From Verrucomicrobiota bacterium (lineage in GTDB: Bacteria; Verrucomicrobiota; Verrucomicrobiia; Chthoniobacterales; Terrimicrobiaceae): a stretch of 64,000 nt of DNA. Below the pieces are notes generated by a model. It was not told the DNA's origin and made no database searches. It saw only the letters and a list, made by a program, of their open reading frames with translations. The stretch covers positions 62,001-126,000 of the forward strand of contig JAPLTF010000060.1 in assembly GCA_026398275.1 (NCBI GenBank), written 5' to 3'. The position numbers and the translations under genes were made by a program. This document shows positions 60,713 to 64,000 of the stretch, in pieces. How positions within the stretch are numbered: the first letter of the stretch is position 1; each line of letters opens with the position of its first letter.

Positions 60713-63105
60713 TGTGCGAGAGCGCTGAAGGGTTTGACCTCGCACTCGATGACGAGCACTTTCCAGATCGGGATCGTGCCGGGTAGCGCGATCGTCGTCA
60801 GGCCCTGGCTGGTCTTCACCGGGATTTCGACCTTGTCGTTTTCATCCCACGGATCGAGCAAATAGGCACGCGCCGGGAACTCGTTGGGGTCGGCGTAGAA
60901 CCCGACCTTGATCTCCCCAACGGGGGGACGCAGATCGCAGCGGTTGGCGGCTCCCTTGGCGCGTTCGCTCAACGGCGGGTTGATGAGGTGGACGACATAC
61001 TGGCGCTTGGTCTCCGACGCATCCCGCCAGCCGACAAAACGCTCCCACTCCAGCGGGCTCGAACTGCTGACTGTGAAACGCGAACCGGGGGACGCAACAG
61101 GATAGATCTGCCCCTGGAGCAAACCGGAGAACCTCGCCATGAACCGCGTCAGCCGTTGCCGGAAGGGATTCGACGCGTCGAACGAACCATACGGCTTCAC
61201 CTGCGAGGCGAACATGTAAACCGCAGAATAAAGGTAGTCGTCGGCCCGCCCCCCGTAGCCGTCGATCATCAAGGAATAGCCGCCAAAGGAACGGACGATC
61301 CAGGAATACTTCGAAAGCTCCTTGGCAAACTTCTTCCATTCATTCTGGGGATGCCTCTCTCCAAGATGGGAGCGTATGGCCTCCTGCATCACGATTCCCC
61401 CGCCGGCGGCCAGCGTCGGCACCACGGTGAGGAAGGCGTTCTCCTTGTTGAACTCGTGGTTGTAGCCGAATTCCGCCTTGGGAAATGCCTTGCTCACCTG
61501 GAGCTTGTAGCGCTGGACCGCTGCCGCCCAGGCGAGTTGCGCATCGTCTTCGGTTGCCGAGATCTCGCCCCTCAGATTCCGGGCGGGACCGTCGATGTAA
61601 TTATTCGAAGGCATGACGACAAAATCCCCGTCAAACCGCACCCCGTCCCAGCCGAAGGTTTTCATCGATGCGATCGTCGCCTCGGCAGCCACGTCAGCCG
61701 CGGAGGGACGCGCACCGTCCAGAATGGCATAATACCAGCCCTTGGCGGAGGTATCCGGCTTGCCCTCCACCTTGTCTTTCAGGATCTGGTCCCAGTTCAT
61801 CAGGCTCTCCGTGTTGTAGCTGCCCAGCGGCCGACCTGTGTCCCGATGGTAGAGCACGACCTCCGGGAAGCGTTGCGCCCATTTCAATCCGTCTCGCCCG
61901 TCCACCCATGTGCCTTTGTTGTAGGTAAACATTCCGATGCCGTTCTTCTTCCCCTCCTCCACCGCGAGCTGGATATGCGACTTCTTCTGGGGAGTCATCA
62001 CATTGGACATAAAGACCTCTTCTTTCGGGTCGAGATTCGTCGTGTCGTCCGGTGCCCAGAAATCGATCTCTAGCCAGGGCAGATACGATTCCTTCAGGTT
62101 GATGAAATACTGCTTGGTCTGCGCTTCGGTGGCCAGATAGAAGCCTGTCAGATATTCGTCATGACAAGAGCCGAAAATCGCCACGCGATTGAAGGAGCTG
62201 GAGCAGATGGCCGATCGTTCCCCACGCGAAACCACTTTGTCTCCGATTACCAGATCCACATCGAACCGGTAGCCGCCTTCCTGACCCAGCGCCGGTAGGG
62301 CGATCTCCTGCGAGGATTTGGCTGTTGCAGGGAGCGTGACGTCCTTCCGCGCAATCTCCGAAACAGGTTCAAGATCCCTGGAAGCGCGGACTACAAGCGT
62401 TCCTGTTGTCTCAGCACCGGTGTTTGCGCAATCAACGGTGAGCGTGGGCACGGCACCAGGCCTGTAAACGAGCTTGTCGGTCATGACTTTCGCGACTTGC
62501 TGCGCGGCATCCAGCCTCTTGATCGTGACGCTCTCCAAGGCCAGCTTGCTCAGGCTCGCCGGAGCTTCCTTGACCGTGATTTCGTTGCCGATCTGCGTTT
62601 CGCCGACTTTCCACCCGACCGCCATGTCCAATCGGGCCGGCTTGATCACCGCCACGTCGCAGCTCAGCTCAAGAACCCCGTCCGGCCCCGCCTGGAAGGC
62701 CCGCTTCTCGTCTGTCCCGAGCCAGATCTCTTTGGCCCGCGGCGTGAGCAGAGCGTGAGGTGGACGCCACCGGGTCCATTGATTTTTTTCATCCGCGTCG
62801 CGCACCGTGAGGATGATCCGATAGCCCATGTTGTTGAGCGGTGTCGGGCGCACCCTGGCCGTCACGCGGTAAACGCCCGGCTCCTGCGGGATCGCGGATT
62901 TGAGCCCGGAAAAAAGCTCGCCCAGGATCGAGTCGTCAGGCACCGCAGCCACAAGCGTCTTTCCCTCGATTGCAGCGGGAGGGGCAAATTGAAACGCATC
63001 CGGAGCGAGCTCCGGAGCAGCGCTGGAAACGGAGGCCGCCAGCAATGAGATGGCAGGCAGCAGAGCAATGGGACGGAGGAAGAAGGAAACGGCGCGATGG
63101 TTCAT
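60709..63105 (-). CDS. Secreted putative glycoside hydrolase, first gene of a three-gene operon
   Basis: A 798-residue protein with a signal peptide (about 1-28, LLPAISLLAASVSSAAP). The N-terminal 270 residues are Ig- or CBM-like (YRVTARVRPTPLNNMGYRI; PTLTVDCANTGAETTGTLVV). A TIM-barrel-like middle (about 310-640) has the strands NRVAIFGSCHDEYLTGFYL, WLEIDFWAPDDT, NGIGMFTYNKGTWVDG, and WDGVRFDGDF with a candidate catalytic Asp. It ends in a sandwich (EIPVKTSQGLTTIALP). It is loosely similar to GH66/GH13-related secreted proteins, but the family is not settled. The ATG at 63105 sits downstream of the promoter described below. Confidence 0.6.
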   Translation of the reverse strand: MNHRAVSFFLRPIALLPAISLLAASVSSAAPELAPDAFQFAPPAAIEGKTLVAAVPDDSILGELFSGLKSAIPQEPGVYRVTARVRPTPLNNMGYRIILTVRDADEKNQWTRWRPPHALLTPRAKEIWLGTDEKRAFQAGPDGVLELSCDVAVIKPARLDMAVGWKVGETQIGNEITVKEAPASLSKLALESVTIKRLDAAQQVAKVMTDKLVYRPGAVPTLTVDCANTGAETTGTLVVRASRDLEPVSEIARKDVTLPATAKSSQEIALPALGQEGGYRFDVDLVIGDKVVSRGERSAICSSSFNRVAIFGSCHDEYLTGFYLATEAQTKQYFINLKESYLPWLEIDFWAPDDTTNLDPKEEVFMSNVMTPQKKSHIQLAVEEGKKNGIGMFTYNKGTWVDGRDGLKWAQRFPEVVLYHRDTGRPLGSYNTESLMNWDQILKDKVEGKPDTSAKGWYYAILDGARPSAADVAAEATIASMKTFGWDGVRFDGDFVVMPSNNYIDGPARNLRGEISATEDDAQLAWAAAVQRYKLQVSKAFPKAEFGYNHEFNKENAFLTVVPTLAAGGGIVMQEAIRSHLGERHPQNEWKKFAKELSKYSWIVRSFGGYSLMIDGYGGRADDYLYSAVYMFASQVKPYGSFDASNPFRQRLTRFMARFSGLLQGQIYPVASPGSRFTVSSSSPLEWERFVGWRDASETKRQYVVHLINPPLSERAKGAANRCDLRPPVGEIKVGFYADPNEFPARAYLLDPWDENDKVEIPVKTSQGLTTIALPGTIPIWKVLVIECEVKPFSALAQ

Positions 63106-63230
63106 GAGGTAGGAATGGAGGAATTGAGAGGGATGCGGTTCCGCCCCTTCACGTTTATGACAATCTCCGGAATAATGAATGCCAGTCAATGAAAAACGTC
63201 ATCAATAAAACACGTTTCTTCATCAATCCG
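63106..63230 (-). promoter_or_regulatory. Promoter region of the secreted three-gene operon
   Basis: On the minus strand TTCATTGACTGGCATTCAT (63193-63175) contains the -35 candidate TTGACT. Upstream are two direct repeats of TCATCAAT (plus-strand reading) at 63199-63206 and 63220-63227, starting 21 bases apart, which is two helical turns and typical of AraC-type activator sites. The same TTCATTGAC motif and spaced repeats precede the main operon. Confidence 0.45.
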
Positions 63231-63770
63231 GTCATTGTTCCCGCCGGAGTCTCCTTCCGCGGTCGGTCCGGAGTGTAAAGACCTGAGACATAGTGGACAG
63301 GTGTTCGAAGACATGGTGGACACATGGCATGGAGGGTTAGGAGACAAGAGCGGAGCGATTGCACCTCAACTTTGCCCTACTGCAGCTATAGCGTCACGAA
63401 CCAAACCGTTTACATCGAAACATGCACCCACCCGCACCTACCGCTCCGCACGACGATGGCCTCGACTGGCCTCGCGAAGTTCGGCGCAGACTGTTTCAGA
63501 AAACCGGCTGCAATCTCCAGAAACTACCGCCGGGTCGAAGCGGAGCATCCCGAAAAAGTGATTGACTGCGGCGAGGCGTCCCCACCACCAAAAGGCAGTG
63601 CACCAGCGTTCCGATGGCAGGGGCGCACCGCCTGGGTGCCCGACTTTTCTCACTTTCTGCCTGCTCTGAGCGAATCCGCCAACAACTTGCGAGGGGTCCG
63701 GCTTGTTGGGGCAAAACAAAGGCACCGCGGAACCCCCAAGAACCGCGGCACCTCACCCCCAACTGTATAA
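63231..63770. other. Intergenic region with an IS481-type end
   Basis: At about 63280-63333 the sequence GTAAAGACCTGAGACATAG with the repeats GTGGACAGGTGTTCG and GACATGGTGGACACATGG resembles the terminal repeats of IS481-family elements. A short frame starting ATGGCATGG at 63324 could be the remains of the transposase start (MAWR...), but it drifts immediately. The rest of the stretch, up to the PEP-CTERM gene, has no supported coding sequence. Confidence 0.45.
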
Positions 63771-64000
63771 TTAGGAATTTTGAATGTTCCGGCGACGGCG
63801 CAGGACGATGACGGTTGTCATGCTGAGGAGAAGGAGCGCCCACGTCGCGGGCTCGGGGACGGCGCTGACAGAAATGCTATCCACGAGAAAGGACTGGCCG
63901 CTTGCATTCCCTGCGTTTAGGTCCAGACGCATTGTTTCAAACGCTCCTCCTAGCGTTCCCAAACTCAACGTGAACCCGTCGTTCACTTGCCGACTGTCCG
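63771..64000 (-). CDS. PEP-CTERM sorting-signal protein (5' end outside window)
   Basis: The frame is open to the right edge, so only the last 76 or so codons are visible. The end is a textbook PEP-CTERM tripartite signal: VPEP, then a hydrophobic helix (ATWALLLLSMTTVIVL), then a basic RRRRN cluster. Upstream sequence (LDLNAGNASGQSFLVDSISVSAVPEP) fits a secreted beta-rich protein with little cysteine. Such proteins are processed by exosortase and found at the surface or in the exopolysaccharide matrix. The internal GTG at 63986 is not needed as a start. The presence of this signal supports a Verrucomicrobiota or similar origin. Confidence 0.88.
   Translation of the reverse strand, partial: DSRQVNDGFTLSLGTLGGAFETMRLDLNAGNASGQSFLVDSISVSAVPEPATWALLLLSMTTVIVLRRRRNIQNS

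Noticed and set aside
63324-63770. A 148-codon plus-strand frame after the IS-like end
   Set aside because: Apart from a few initial residues (MAWR) that may be the old transposase start, it has no integrase motif and crosses repeat-like sequence.

Overview
The window is GC-rich bacterial chromosome, most likely from a member of the Verrucomicrobiota. The pointers are a PEP-CTERM protein at the right edge, two bactofilins, a Fur-sufCBD operon, many dispersed palindromes, and a long unidirectional run of glycoside hydrolases with uroporphyrinogen-decarboxylase-fold proteins but no SusC/SusD pair. The taxonomic call is an inference from gene content, not from a marker gene.

Left part (1-31.7 kb), core and envelope functions. 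At 3-5664 is a plus-strand cluster for outer-membrane energisation and assembly: ExbB, ExbD, TonB, a porin, a coiled-coil protein and a SurA/PpiC-type isomerase. At 5769-9677 is an iron-sulfur assembly operon (Fur-type regulator, SufC, SufB, SufD) with a small inverted repeat at its promoter. From 9.7 to 11.7 kb is a repeat-rich stretch with several hairpins and a decayed mobile-element-associated protein. An Old Yellow Enzyme (11686) converges on a tightly coupled five-gene minus-strand operon (16555 to 12765: PlsC, glycosyltransferase, polysaccharide deacetylase, LpxL-like acyltransferase, LolA) that resembles the accessory genes of aryl-polyene clusters without the polyketide core. A 4-alpha-glucanotransferase and two bactofilins follow, one bactofilin carrying zinc ribbons. 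An exopolysaccharide operon (26043 to 19940) holds a Wzy/ligase-type protein, an outer-membrane barrel, a Wzc-like tyrosine kinase and a Wza-like exporter. A SWIM/SNF2 helicase, an MgtC-DUF4010 protein, a DUF2721 protein and a probable catalytically dead alkaline phosphatase complete this part.

Right part (31.9-63.1 kb), sugar degradation. Just beyond a tRNA-Phe gene (31874-31946) lies a block of about 31 kb read entirely from the minus strand. It encodes GH9, GH31, GH35-like, GH42, GH78 and GH95-like enzymes, an O-acetylesterase, a sugar isomerase/epimerase-like TIM barrel, a GPH-type sugar symporter, two URO-D-fold proteins, the scar of a third, and a cytochrome P450. The P450 is translationally coupled to a URO-D-fold protein that has the zinc motif (HxC...C) of corrinoid methyltransferases. 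My main hypothesis is that the block degrades a branched, acetylated and O-methylated plant or algal glycan, imports oligosaccharides, and removes methyl ethers in the cytoplasm with the P450/methyltransferase pair. A second, secreted three-gene operon (63105 to 57579) shares promoter architecture with the main operon. At least one gene at the tRNA-proximal end and one inside the block look truncated, which fits acquisition and remodelling of the locus.

The right edge holds a probable IS481-type insertion-sequence end and the 3' end of a PEP-CTERM protein gene. No CRISPR array, rRNA or complete transposase was seen.
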